Origin: Heterohyrax brucei
Taxonomy: Eukaryota; Chordata; Mammalia; Hyracoidea; Procaviidae
Direction: 5' to 3'
Assembly (NCBI GenBank): GCA_028571685.1
Contig: CM053142.1
Span: forward strand, 132,796,796-132,860,795
DNA length: 64,000 nt
The notes below the pieces were generated by a model. It was not told the DNA's origin, ran no database searches, and saw nothing but the letters and a program-made list of their open reading frames with translations. The stretch's first letter is position 1; every line of letters begins with the position of its first letter. Position numbers and translations under genes: made by a program. Positions 1 through 10,999 of this stretch are shown here, piece by piece.

Positions 1-328
1 TAAAAATCTTTACAGCCTTTACAGCTTCTTCTTAGGATCATTGAACAAGTGGAGGCAGCAGTTCTGCTATCTCATGCTCAGGTGACAACCAAGAGCCTCT
101 GGACTCCTGAAGCCTGCCCCTGGACAGATGCTCCCCAGTAGGCAACTACCCTTACCCACCATAAAAACCCTGAGCTTGCCTGACAAAGGTGGACAGGCTT
201 TGGGATTGAGAATTCCCCCTGTCCCTTTGCATGTCAGCTTGCAGATAAACTTTGATTATTTTATCCAACTTCCTGTCTCAGACTGGCTTCAAGGCAGGTG
301 GTGGGAACCTAGAGTTTGACTGGTAACA
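1..328 (+). mobile_element. Possible 3' part of an endogenous retroviral LTR
   Basis: The stretch contains 'ataaaaaccctgagcttgcc' near 159, a 'gcagataaactttgatt' poly(A)-signal-like segment near 241, and ends in 'tggtaaca', the CA end expected of an LTR. The 5' end lies outside the window. The family is not recognised and no gene is read here; this is an impression from layout only. Confidence 0.33.
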
Positions 329-481
329 TAACAATATGAAGATACCTGAGACACATTATATTTTTAAGTAAGGAAAAAAAAAACTACAAGATAGTGTGTA
401 CGGTACTGTCATCGACTGAATTGTGTCCTCTCCTCCCCCCCACCGCCAAAAGTAGCAATTCGAGTGGGCCATGATTCCTAG

Positions 482-1003
482 TGTCATGGATTGAATTGTG
501 TCCCCCCTCAAAATGGCTGGGTCAGGATTCCCTGTATTTTGTGATTGCCCTCTAATTTTGTGATTTTCTGATGCTGTAAATCCTAATCTCTGATGTGGCT
601 AATAGGATAACTATATTAAGAGGATAAGGGTGGAACTGTCACACGCTTGCTAAGGAAGTTTCCTTGGAGTGGGGCTTGCACCACCCTTTATCCTTTCATC
701 CTACCAGAGATAAAGAGAGAGAGAAGCAAGCACAGAATTGGGAACCTCACACCATCAAGAAAGCAGCACCAGGAGAAGAGTGTGTCCTTCCGCCTGAGGT
801 TCCTGCACCAAGATGCTCCCTGATCAGAGACTGATGCAACACAAGGACTTTCCTCCAGAGCTGACAAGGAGGAAAGCCTTCCCTGGGAGCGGACATCCTG
901 AATTTGGCTTGTAGCCTACTGGACTGTGTAAGAATATACTTTTCTTTGCAAAGCCATCCACTTTGTGGTATTTCTGTCAGAGCAGCACTAGATGACTAAA
1001 ACA
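482..1003 (+). mobile_element. MaLR-like solo LTR inserted in the outer LTR
   Basis: A complete copy, 'tgtcatggattgaattgtg' to 'gatgactaaaaca', about 520 bp. The outer LTR stops at 'gattcctag' and resumes at 'ctcagtattgtgtg', so this copy jumped into a relative. The flanks 'cctag' and 'ctcag' are a degraded 5-bp target duplication. It contains an 'agaatatacttttctttg' segment near the usual LTR poly(A) position. Confidence 0.85.
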
Positions 1004-1078
1004 CTCAGTATTGTGTGTTTGTCCTTCATTTTGAAGTTGTCCTATGTTTAAATTGTAATCTCTGCCTGTGGTTAATAG

Positions 1079-1234
1079 ATAGCCCACTGCTGTTGAGTTG
1101 ATTCCAACTCATAGTGACTCTGTGGGACAGAGTAGAACTGTTCCATAGAACTTCCAGGGAGTGCCTGGTGGATTTGAATTGCTGACCTTATGGTTAGCAT
1201 ACACAGCACTTAACCACTGTGCCACCAGGGTTTC
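1079..1234 (-). mobile_element. AfroSINE
   Basis: Antisense AfroSINE. It contains 'ctgttgagttgattccaact', 'tgactctgtgggacagagta', 'tggtggatttgaattgctga' and 'cttaaccactgtgccaccag'. The 10-bp target duplication 'tggttaatag' is exact at 1069-1078 and 1235-1244, so both ends are certain. The SINE has a tRNA-like head (here at the high-coordinate end) and a tail derived from the RTE LINE that is thought to mobilise it. Confidence 0.93.
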
Positions 1235-1637
1235 TGGTTAATAGTTAGGATTATGTTAAAAAGGATGAGGGTAGGATTATAACACCCATAATAAGGAAGT
1301 TTCCTGGAGTACAGCTTGCACTCCCACCTCTTATCCTACAAAAGCTAAGAGGAAAGGAAAGCAAGCACAGAGCTGGGAACCTCATATTGTCAAGAAAGCA
1401 GCACTAAGAGTAGAGCACATCCTTCAGACCTGCAGTTCCTGTGCCAAGATGTTCCTGACTAAAGAGTGATACAAGACGAGGACCTTCCTCCAGAGCTGAC
1501 AAAGAAGGAAAACCTTCTCCTGGAGTGGATAACCTGAATTTGGACTGGCCATCTACTGGACTGTGTAACAACAAACTTATCTTTGTTAAAGCCATCTGCT
1601 CACGGTATTTTCTGTTAAAGCAGTACCAGATGACTGA

Positions 1638-1821
1638 AAAAAAGAAAAAGACAAAAAGAAAAAACCTAACTGTTGTAGAGTTGGATCTGACTCATAGCTA
1701 CCTAGAGGTCAGAGTAGAACCGCCCCAGGGGTTTCCAACGATCACCTGGTGGATTTGAACTGCCCACCTTTTAGTTAGCAGACGTAGAACTTAACCCAGC
1801 ATGACACCAGGGTTTCCACCA
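1638..1821 (-). mobile_element. AfroSINE near the end of the outer LTR
   Basis: Antisense AfroSINE with an A-rich low-coordinate end ('aaaaaagaaaaagacaaaaa'), 'ttgtagagttggatctgact', 'ggtggatttgaactgcccac' and 'gacaccagggtttccacc'. The exact 13-bp target duplication 'accagatgactga' lies at 1625-1637 and 1822-1834. It splits the last bases of the outer LTR. Confidence 0.93.
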
Positions 1822-1843
1822 ACCAGATGACTGAGACAGGTAT

Positions 1844-2240
1844 AATGCCATAAATGTAAATAAATAGTTTATTCATCTGATTGTAATTTACACAAAAAAT
1901 TTGTGTAAAGATGCACAATGAACTGTTAAGAATGGCTGTCATGAGCAAGTGACACTTGTGTGAAAGAAGACAGAAACTTCTATATTCCAATCTCCAATCT
2001 ATTAATAATACTGTTTGATGTGTTTCATGTAATAATGTAAATTTTATTTTTAAAATCATAGATTTAATTGAATTAATTCCAGTTGAACTTCCATTTGAGG
2101 AAAAAAACCTTTCTTTTCATTAATTAGATTGTCTTCAGTGCTTTGCAAATTATTGAAGACTGTGTTTGATATATAAGCATCACAAATGTAAATGGATTTT
2201 CTCTCAGGAGGAAAAGCATTTAGCTAAGTGCAGCTTCATA
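1844..2240. other. AT-rich stretch with no recognised feature
   Basis: No repeat family, open frame of note or RNA fold is recognised. The stretch separates the LTR nest from the RTE LINE. Confidence 0.5.
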
Positions 2241-2244
2241 AAAT

Positions 2245-5050
2245 GGAATGCATCCAGATCAATATCCTAAGCATTAGAGAGCTGAAATGGACTGGTATTG
2301 GCCCCTCCGAATCACACAAACTATGCCGGGAATGACATATTGAAGAGGAATGGCGCTGTATTCTTCATCAGAAAGAACGTTTCAAGTATCCTGAAATACC
2401 ATGCTGTCAGTGATAGCATAATATCTGTTCACCTACAAGAAAGACTAGTTAATATGACTATTATTCAAATTTAGACACTAACCACTAATACCAAAGATGA
2501 ACAAACTGAAGATTTTTACCCATTTCTGCAACTGATCAAACAAACTCTCAAGATTCATGGACAATTACTGGAGATTGGAATACAAAAGCTGGAAACTAAG
2601 AAGGATCTGTAGTTGGAAAATATGGCCTTAGTGATAGAAGCAATATGAGAGATTGTGTGATAGTGTTTTTCTAGGCCAAGAAACTATTCATTGGAAATAC
2701 CTTTTTCCAATAAAATAAACAGCAATTATACATCTGACCTTACCAGATGCAATAACAGGAATCAAATCTACCTCATCTGTGTAAAGAGAAGCTCACTATC
2801 ATCAGTCAGAACAAATCTAAGACAGAACACAACATTAATTGGTTCACATGCAGGTTCAAGTTGAAGCAGAAGAAAACTTAAACAACTCCATAAGAGTCAA
2901 AGTACAATCTTGAGTATATCCCACCTCAATTTAGCAATCATCTCAAACACAGATTTGACACACTGAACACTAATGATGAAACACTAGATAAATTGTGGAA
3001 TCATATCAAGGACATCATAAATGAAGAAAACAAAAAGTCATTAAACATACAAGAAAGAAGGAAAAGACCAGAATGGGTGTGATGGTTAAGATGGCCTCTC
3101 AGTTTGGCTAGGCCATGATCCCTAGTGTTGTGGCAGTTGTATAATGTTGTAATCACCCCAGCAATGAAATCCACTGAGTGGTACTGAGACAAAGGGTGTC
3201 ACAGGATACACTGAAATTTGCTGTCAAACATACAGCAGCTAAAGTGACAGAAAGAGCTGAAGACAAGATTTCTAAGGGTGGCTCCAGAAGACAGGGTAGG
3301 TATTAGAATGAAATGTGCAAACTCTTGGAGTCAGAAAACCAAAAAGAAAGAAGATGCTCAGCATTTCTCAGCTGAAAGAGCTGCAGAAAGATTTGAAGCC
3401 TCAAGTTGCAATACTGAGAAATTCTATGGACAAAATATTGAACAACAGTGGAACTATCAAAAGAAGATGGAACAAATATACAGAATCACTGTTCTAAAAA
3501 GAATTGGTCAACATTCAACCTTTTCAGGATATAGCAGATGGTGAAGGACCAATGCTACTGAAAGAAGTCCAAGCTGCTCTGAAAGCACTGGAGAAAAATG
3601 AGGCTCTGGAAGTTGACTAAATACCAATTGAGATGTTTCAAGAAACAGATGCAGTGCTAGAAGCACTTACTTGTCTATGCCAAGAAATTTGGGAGACAAC
3701 TATGTAGCCAACCAATTGGAAAATATTTATATTTGTACCCGTTTCAAAGAAAGGTGACCCAACAGAATGTGGAAACTACCAAACAATATTATCAATATCA
3801 CACACAAGTAAAATTTTGCTACAGATCATTCAAAAACAATTGTAGCAGTACATCAAAAACAAACTACCAGAAATTTAAGCTTGTTTTAGAAGAGGATATA
3901 GCATGAGGGATACCACTGTTGGTATCAGATAAATTGTAACTGAAAGCAGGGAATACCAGAAACATGTTTGCCTGTGTTTTATTGACTATGCAAAAATATA
4001 TAACTGTGCATATCATAACCAATTATGGATAACATTGAAAAGAATGGGAATTCCACAACACTCAATTGTGCTCAAGAGAAACTTGTACAAAGACCAAGAA
4101 GCAGTCATTTGAACAGAACAAAGGGATACTTTGTAATTTAAAGTCAGGAAAGGTACTGGTCAGAGTTGTATCTTTTCACCATACTTATTCTATCTTTATG
4201 CTGAGAAAATAATCCTAGAAACTGCCCTAAACAGAAAAGAATGTATCATCATGATTGGAGGCAGACTCATTAACAGCCTTCAAAATGCAGGTGACATGAC
4301 CTTGCTTGCTGAAAGTGAAGAGGACTTGAAACACTTATTGGTGAAGATAAAAAAAGCTACAGCTTTCAATATAAATTGCACCTTAACATGAAGGAAGCAG
4401 AAATTCTTGTAACAGGACCAATAAGCAACATCATAATAAATGGAGAAAGCAGTAAAGTGAAAGATTTCATTTTACTTGGATCCAAAATCAAATCCATGGA
4501 AGCAAGGGTTTGAAGCACTGGGCAAATCTGCCGCAAAAGACCTCTTCAAAGTGTTAAAAAGCAAAGGTGGATTTGACCCAAGCCATGGGACCTGACTCTA
4601 GACATGGTATTTTCAATCACCTCGTGTATATGCATGTGAAAGCTGAACTATAGTTAAGGAAGACGAAAGAAGAACCCATCTTGAAGTTATATATAGTGTT
4701 GGTGAAGAACATTGACTATACACACCATTGGCTGCCAGAAGAAGGAACAAACATACCTTGAAAGAAGTACAGCCAGAATGCTCCTTAGCGGCAAGAATGG
4801 TGAGAATCCATCTCACGTATTTGGACATGTTATCAGGAAGGATCAGTCCCAAGAGGAGGCCATCATGTTTTTTAAAGTCAGAGATCAATAAAAAACAGGA
4901 AGACCCTGAATGAGATGGACATACACACAGGCTGTAACAATGGGCTCAGGCTTACTGTTTGTGAGGATGGTACAGCATGGATAGCGTTTTGCTGTACACG
5001 GGGTTGCTGTCAGCTGGAAACAGTGACAGACCTAACAATGACAACAGCAT
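2245..5050 (+). mobile_element. BovB-like RTE LINE, nearly full-length ORF region, inactivated
   Basis: Relic of the afrotherian RTE LINE. An endonuclease domain starts near 2280 ('gagctgaaatggactggtat'), the linker runs through about 2800-3550, reverse transcriptase spans about 3550-4400, and the 3' region ends near 5050 with 'ccagaatgctccttagcggc', 'ggacatgttatcaggaagga' and 'cctaacaatgacaacagc'. The frame is broken by many stops and indels. The RT active-site YADD position near 4290 now reads as an AGD version, so it cannot be functional. A 113-bp insertion sits at 3081-3193. The intact element encodes one EN-RT protein used for target-primed retrotransposition. Confidence 0.9.
3081..3193. 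mobile_element. Short 113-bp insertion inside the RTE
   Basis: The RTE is interrupted between 'gaccagaatgggtgt' and 'gggtgtcacaggatacactg'. The 6-bp 'gggtgt' is duplicated at 3075-3080 and 3194-3199. The insert begins 'gatggttaagatggcctctc' and contains 'tttggctaggccatgatccc', which resembles the 5' part of MaLR-like LTRs, but it is far shorter than any of them. The family is not decided. Confidence 0.5.
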
Positions 5051-5722
5051 TAAAAAGCAAACACGTCACTTTGAGGGCTAAGATGTGCCTGACACGAGCC
5101 ATTGTACTTTCAGTCACCTCATATATGTGTGAAGACTACATGATAAATAAATAAAACTGAAAAAGAATTGATGTCTTTGAATTAATAATGTTGACAAACA
5201 ATACTGAATATACCGCAGACTGCCAGAAGAAGGAAATCTTTCTTGGAAGAAGTACAGCCAGAATGCTCCCTAGAAGCAAGGATGGCAACACTTTATCTCA
5301 TATTATAACATGTTTTGGACATGCTATCAGGTGGGAGGAAAACCTGGTTGTATAATGGCTAAATGATATGGCTGCTAGACAGAAGGTTAGCAGTTCAAGT
5401 CCAATAGGTACTCTTTAGGAACTCTATGGGGCAGTTTTACACTGTCCCACAGGGTCACTATGAGTTGAAATCAACTCGATGACAATGGGTTTGGTTTTGC
5501 TTTTATTAGGAAGGATGAGTCCTTGGAAAAGAACATCATGTTTGGTAAAGTAGAGAGTTAATGAAAGAAGATGAAGATCCTTAACAAGATGGACTGACAG
5601 TGGTTGCAGCAACGTGCTCAAACACAGCAACCACTGTGCAGAGGCACAGTCTTCTTCTGTTATACAGGCATCTCTATGAGTTGGAACCAACCTGAGGGCA
5701 TCTAACAACATCAACCTTTATT
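5051..5722 (+). mobile_element. Second RTE 3' end, directly downstream
   Basis: After the 3' end of the first RTE, RTE sequence starts again at 'aaaagcaaacacgtcacttt' with 'gtgcctgacacgagccattg', continues through 'ggaagaagtacagccagaat' and ends 'gggcatctaacaacatcaac'. This is a 5'-truncated copy lying head-to-tail behind the first one. An AfroSINE is inserted at about 5338-5503. Confidence 0.88.
5338..5503 (+). mobile_element. AfroSINE inside the second RTE
   Basis: Sense AfroSINE from 'acctggttgtataatggcta' through 'aactctatggggcagtttta' and 'cactatgagttgaaatcaac' to 'atgggtttggttttgc'. The flanks 'tatcaggtggga' and 'tattaggaagga' form a degraded 12-bp target duplication, and RTE sequence reads continuously across it. 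Confidence 0.9.
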
Positions 5723-6239
5723 CTGCTGTATTTCATAAACTATATATGTTGTCTAGCATAGTTTATGGACAAAAAACATATGTTGATTGATTTTCAGTGA
5801 GTCCTTATTTGAATCCTAAGTTAATAAATTCTAGGAAAATTAAAAATCTTCCAAAGGAAGAAGTTCAGCCAAGAATGATTTTGTTACAGATGACTTCTAA
5901 GACCAGCGCTTTGTTTCTGTGTGAGAAGTGCAAGAGTAAACGTAAACAAGAGGATACAAGCATTTGTATTAGAATGCTTTATCATTTCCCAGTGTGATTG
6001 GTCAGAACTTGTTGCACCATATTTTACTGGAAATTTCAGCCATTGGTAGATTTAACCATTCTCTTCAGTTATATTTAGAATACAAGTAAGTGGTTTATAA
6101 CTAGAAATATTTTACACATGGCATGTAAATAACATTCACAATCATCTCATATAAGTTAGCTTTGTATGAATTACTCAGCAGTATTTGAGCACAGTCAAGC
6201 ACTCTTTCCTTGCAATTTTGTTTTCTTGACCTTTATGAC
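5723..6239. other. No recognised feature
   Basis: AT-rich sequence without a repeat or gene that I recognise. The frame at 5797-5997 looks like chance. Confidence 0.45.
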
Positions 6240-7330
6240 ATCGTATTCTTCTGGCTTTCTCCTAACTCTTGGCAATTTCTTCTCAGCTTCGGCTGCTGAC
6301 TCCTCCCTCTCTTACTTAGCCTTCTGTACCCTCTCTAGGTAAGCTCATTTATTCCCTCAGTTTTAGTTACCATCTCCACAAGGATGGCTCCTAGAGTTAT
6401 ATCTTATCCAAGCGTCTCTTCAGAACCACAAATTTGATATTGAAACTACCTTTTCAACCCCTACTTGGGTGTCTCAAGTGACAGACCCAAATTGTAACTC
6501 TTCTTCCAACCACATCACCGATCTATTTTAACCTATTGCCTCTCAATAAAAGACACCACGGCCAATCCACTTGTTTAACCAGAAAACTAGATGTCATCCT
6601 AACTTCTAACTTCTTTCTTCTTCATCTGCCACCTTGAACAACCTATTAGGAAGTCTTATCATTTCTACTTCCTGGATATATCTTAGTTTGTCCATTTCTC
6701 TCTATTCCTACTACCATGTTTTAGGTAATTTAAGTAGCTATCCTCGTTTCACAGTTACCTCCACAATAGATTTGCTACTCTTCAACTCTCGCCCAATCCA
6801 AAATAATCTGCATACATCAACAAGGGTAATCTAAACCTGAAAACAAACAAACCTACTGCTGCTGAGTCAATTCAGTGCCAAATGCTGTCTAAAATTTTTC
6901 AGTGGTTTTCAATAGCATAAAGAATATAACTTCTATTCCTTAACGTGGCTTTCACAGACTTCATGACATAGCCCTTACCTAACTCTCCAGCCTCAGTTTA
7001 GGTCTTTCCCCTCTCATTTGCTCTTACCTTTCCCAATTCCTTGCTTATGATAAACTGATTTCTGGCTCAGGGCCTTTCCGTATGCTGTTCCGATTTCTTG
7101 CAATAGCCTTGCTTTACCAATCCTTCCTTATTTTGAAGTTTAGTTGACATGCTATGTCTTCAAAGAGGTCTTCCCTGACCGCCGTATCTAAAGTCATTCT
7201 CTGTTTCTTGCACAGTGCATAACATATGTTTAATTGTTTTTTACATTTCTATGTACTTGTCTTTGGCTATCTCCCTCATCAAAACATAAATAAGCTTCAG
7301 GAAGGCAGGGCTTATGAATGATTATGCAAT
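6240..7330 (+). mobile_element. L2 LINE relic
   Basis: Degraded L2 sequence in sense direction. The part 'tttcaacccctacttgggtg' matches the L2 ORF2 end. Further down, 'ctcagggcctttccgtatgc', 'gctatgtcttcaaagaggtc' and 'ttccctgaccgccgtatcta' match its well-known 3' portion. It is highly diverged, so edges are approximate and the middle is uncertain. Confidence 0.6.
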
Positions 7331-9083
7331 ATCTATTTGAGGATTTTTCCTTACCTTGATTATATGTTAAGATGTGATCTCACAGCACTGCTAAGTTACA
7401 TTTTACCAGTGCAAAAGGTTATGAACAAGACAGTTATTTATAGGTCTGTTCCTCTACAGTTCTGGGAACTTGATGAATAGAGATGAATCATATCAATATT
7501 TGTGTCACTTGAATTCAAGAATTTCAAACTAACTGGAAGGCTGGCTTTGCTTAACAGGGCTTTTGCATTTGAATAAAGTATGTACTCTGCATTTTGCTAT
7601 AGGCTTCACCACTGTACCGATTACACCCAGCCCAATTCATCCACTTATGTTACTAGCCTCATCTCTGTGGCAATTTTATTTTTCTATTGCTGCATGAATC
7701 AAATGCATTCTTTTGTACATAGTCTATAGTAAGTGTTCATTAAATGTTATACAAACTAATTAGTTTATTAACAATCTGACCACCGCTTTCAAACAGAACG
7801 GCTCATAAACTAATTCTGTTCAGTATAGAGATTAGACTTAGAGTTCTGGAAGACATTGTTTCTAGATCAAGTTTTTTGTTTTTGTAATCATCAAAAATAA
7901 GAAAATTCCAGTGTTGTCTGTGTTCCTTTTCAAGTCACACTTAGGAAGAACAAATGCCATACTATAAGAAATGTAATATACAGCCTCAATACTGTTACAT
8001 TCTATTTTAATAACTCCTTCTATTCATAACATTTATCATGATGTTTAAATAACTTTAACACAACCAAAGTCTTACACAAATCTTTACTAGTATATCCATT
8101 CATGTAGTTAGTTGCTATTTTGCCAAAACCTAATTGTTATGAAAAATTAATTGTCAGATTGATAAGCTCAAGAGGGGTTATAGCAATTTTCCTACTTAGG
8201 AAAAATTTTGTAGCTTCTGCTCTGTATAAAATAAATAAATAAAATTGCTCCCTACTCAAGGTGCCTAAAACAATCTGCACAGCCTATATTATACTAAATT
8301 ACTACAATTAGTTTCTGTGTCAATAGTCCCCTAATGACCATTTTTATTTCCTGTGAATTGGCATTGACTTGACAGCAATGAATTTTAGTATCTAGTATAG
8401 TGTTTGGCATGTAATAAACATTCACACAATATTTTTTGAATAAATGAATGAATTAAAATGCATGAATGAAAAGACTCAAGTATGAGAGGAAAATGTGTTT
8501 TTCCATTTTATGATCTGGTCAAATGTATGTCTAAGCGCTAGGACTATATGTATTTGTTATAGAAGAAAGTTTATCAGAGTGAAAGGTAGTGGGGTCATAA
8601 ACACTCTTAGCAAATATAAGACATAAAAAAGCCTGGTAGACCTGAGTCCCATTTGGATAAATAGTCTAGTGGCAAAGACTAAGCTGTTATTTTAGAAATA
8701 ATATTAGTGCTACACAAGCACACTGAGGCAAATGTCTTCATTAAACTGAATCCTATGGGAATTTATCACAGTGGGGACTGCTTTGGATGTCCCCTGATTA
8801 ATGAAAAAAGCCACTGCTATCTTTGGAAGGACCCACTCAACAAGACTACAAGAACATTCACGCTGGTAAGTGTTAGGCTCACTATTTTCAGTTTTTGTTG
8901 GGAACAATATATGATGGTTGTTCAAGTGATGTGGGCATTGGGTTTCAAAGTCAGCGAGAAGTAAAAACCAGATAGTATCAAAATTGTTCTCAAATTCCTT
9001 AAATGACCCACTGTTTTGCATGAATAATCCTCCACCATAACATATACATACAAATTCATGCCATATTTGTTTATATGAACAAG
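7331..9083. other. Mostly AT-rich sequence with no recognised repeat
   Basis: No known family is recognised. A frame at 8707-8964 has a splice-donor-like 'ctggtaagtg' near 8864, but no acceptor, homologue or neighbouring exon supports it; it is discussed under findings. Confidence 0.4.
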
Positions 9084-9388
9084 TCTGACATAGAAGATGA
9101 GCAGCCAGGCTGCTCCTTGGAAGCAAGGATGGCCAGACTCCATCTGAGGTACCCTGGACATATTATTAGGAGGGAGCATTCCCTGGAGAAGAAGATTATG
9201 CTTGGTAAGGTAGACGATCAGCAAAAAAGAGGAAGACTCTCAATGAGATGGACTGACACAGTGACTGAAACAAGAGGCTCAAACATACAGTGACTGTGAC
9301 AATGGCACAGGACTGGCCAGGGTTTCGCTCTGTTGTCCATGGGGTCACCGAGCTGGAATTAACTTGAAAGCACCTAACAACAGCAACA
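9084..9388 (+). mobile_element. RTE 3'-end fragment
   Basis: The fragment contains 'ggctgctccttggaagcaag', 'ggacatattattaggaggga', 'aagaggaagactctcaatga', 'atggcacaggactggccagg' and the tail 'cacctaacaacagcaac'. This is the typical 5'-truncated RTE form. Confidence 0.92.
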
Positions 9389-9401
9389 TGCACAAGACTG
9401 T

Positions 9402-9797
9402 TGTTTTAATGACCTAGTACTGCTGTAACAGGAATACCACAAATGGATAATTTGGTGCAACAGAAATTAATATTCTTAAAGTTCTGGAGGATAAAAGTCC
9501 AAGGTAGGTTCTTGGCTATATTAATTGCTTCTAGTGACTGCTGGCAGTTCTTGACATCCCTTTGCTTGTGACAATATTCATATAGGTGCGTTTTACCCCT
9601 TTTCTGTGTTTCTGTGTCTATTCTGCTCTTAGTGTAATAGGGAAATGATGAGGTTTGGAACTCACCCTAAGCTGGTATGGCCTTATTAACATAATGAAAG
9701 AAAACTCTGTTTCCAAGCCACAGGTACACGGATAGGTACAGGGATCAGAACTTCACTACATATACATATTGTGGGGAAGAATAACACCATACAGACC
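9402..9797 (-). mobile_element. MaLR-like LTR, antisense, diverged
   Basis: Antisense LTR starting 'tgttttaatgacctagtact' with 'gctgtaacaggaataccaca' and 'agttctggaggataaaagtc', ending near 'ggggaagaataacaccatac'. It is more diverged than the other LTRs here, and the high-coordinate end is approximate. Confidence 0.65.
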
Positions 9798-10540
9798 AAA
9801 CAAAGAACATTAACAAAATCGCTTAACCAGAGATTTGCCATTTGCCAATCTGTTTTGTTGAGATGTTCACCCCAGGGTTTCTACCAGTGTGCTGATCCAA
9901 GTGAGAGAAAGGAGAATGAAGAGCGCTGAGCAGACAGGGCTGCAGGCCTTGTCCCTGAATCAGCCACAGCCTGTTGTTAGTTGTTGTTCAGTAGGTTTCA
10001 GCTCAGGGTGACTCCAGCCTTTTATGCAGTGTACCTTTTGGGCAACCATGTAAGATTATATTTAACAGAGTTTTATACAACTTTAACAAGTAAATGAAAG
10101 TTATTGGCCCAAAATTATGGCACTGGAGAACACTTCCAAAGCAGATAGACAAGCCAATAAACCACCCAGCTTTTACTGCTGTGTTCTGCAGCTTTAGATT
10201 GGCTGGGGGTGGAAATTAGTGAGAAGAAGACACTGTCACCTTCTGATAATGTTTCCGGCAGTTGGGTAGTAATAGGCACAGGACATGGAGTTTTGGCGAT
10301 ATAATATACTGGCCCTTACAGTTATCCCCTAAGGGGTTCGAAACTTTGACTCAGCAACATAGAGAACAATAGCCTGTTTATGGACTGCACATTTAAAGAA
10401 TGGAGACAGCATACCCAAAAAACTGATCAAGCACCCACTGCATCCAGTGAAAAGACTCAAACATGTAAAGGATGTCATGGGTAAAATAAATGATCTTTGA
10501 AATTCTACATCCAAGGGTACTGGGAAATATTTGTACTCAT
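9798..10540. other. No clear feature; possible SINE tail near 9970
   Basis: A short 'gttgttagttgttgttcagt' segment near 9974 followed by 'cagggtgact' may be an eroded AfroSINE or RTE tail. Nothing else is recognised. Confidence 0.35.
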
Positions 10541-10711
10541 TAAAAAAAAAAAAAAAAAAAAAACACCACCATGGAGTCAATGCCAACTCACAGTGACACT
10601 ATAGGACAGAGTAGAACTGCCCAATAGAGTTTCTAAGGAGTATCTGGCAGATTTGAAGTGCCTACCTTTTGGTTAAGAGCTGTGGCACTTGACTACTACA
10701 TGACCAGGGTT
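10541..10711 (-). mobile_element. AfroSINE
   Basis: Antisense AfroSINE with a run of about 22 A at its low-coordinate end (10541-10562), then 'catggagtcaatgccaactc', 'ctataggacagagtagaact', 'gccaatagagtttc'-like core and 'catgaccagggtttcc'. No clean target duplication was found. Confidence 0.9.
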
Positions 10712-10818
10712 TCCAGTGAGTCAAAATTGACTGGATGGTGCTGTTTTTTTAATGTGTATTCATGGCATATGTAAAACTTAAAGCAGTCAAAAGTGTAAAA
10801 GGTCAATTTGTACATGGA

Positions 10819-10998
10819 GGTAACCCCAGAAATGAGATAAAGAACACAGGTGGAGGTAACCCCAGAAATGAGATAAAGAACATACATGAAGGTAACCCCA
10901 GAAATGAGATAAAGAACATACATGAAGGTAACTCCAGAAATGAGATAAAGAACATATGTGGAGGTAGTCCCAGAAATGAGACAAAGAACATGCTTCAA
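10819..10998. repeat. Minisatellite: five 36-bp units
   Basis: Five units start at 10819, 10855, 10891, 10927 and 10963, each beginning 'ggtaaccccagaaatgagat' or a close variant. The units are all exactly 36 bp, a multiple of three, so the array is open on both strands: sense reads repeats like GNPRNEIKNIHE and antisense reads LISGVTFMYVLY. Units 2 and 3 are identical and the outer units diverge. Coding is unlikely because no gene context exists. Confidence 0.95.
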
Positions 10999-10999
10999 A

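Larger units (their letters stand above)
407..1838 (+). mobile_element. MaLR-like solo LTR (outer element of a nest)
   Basis: The LTR starts 'tgtcatcgactgaattgtg' and ends 'gatgactgagaca', the TG...CA form of ERVL-MaLR LTRs. It is flanked by near-identical 5-bp target duplications, 'ggtac' at 402-406 and 'ggtat' at 1839-1843. Its body is cut by a second LTR and two AfroSINEs; with these removed the LTR reads in order, from 'gggccatgattcctag' to 'ggattatgttaaaaagga', 'aggaaaggaaagcaagcacag' and 'ctgtgtaacaacaaac'. It carries no genes. The family assignment rests on similarity in start, end and layout to MLT1-type LTRs; the exact subfamily is not known to me. Confidence 0.8.

Noticed and set aside
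8710-9126. A 138-residue minus-strand frame.
   Set aside because: It overlaps the antisense of an RTE 3' end and has no family resemblance.
10696-10998. Repetitive membrane-like peptide on the minus strand.
   Set aside because: It is a by-product of the 36-bp minisatellite, whose length is a multiple of three. No promoter, start context or gene surrounds it.
10819-10998. Considered as a CRISPR array because of regular units.
   Set aside because: Units are contiguous without spacers, and the genome is mammalian.
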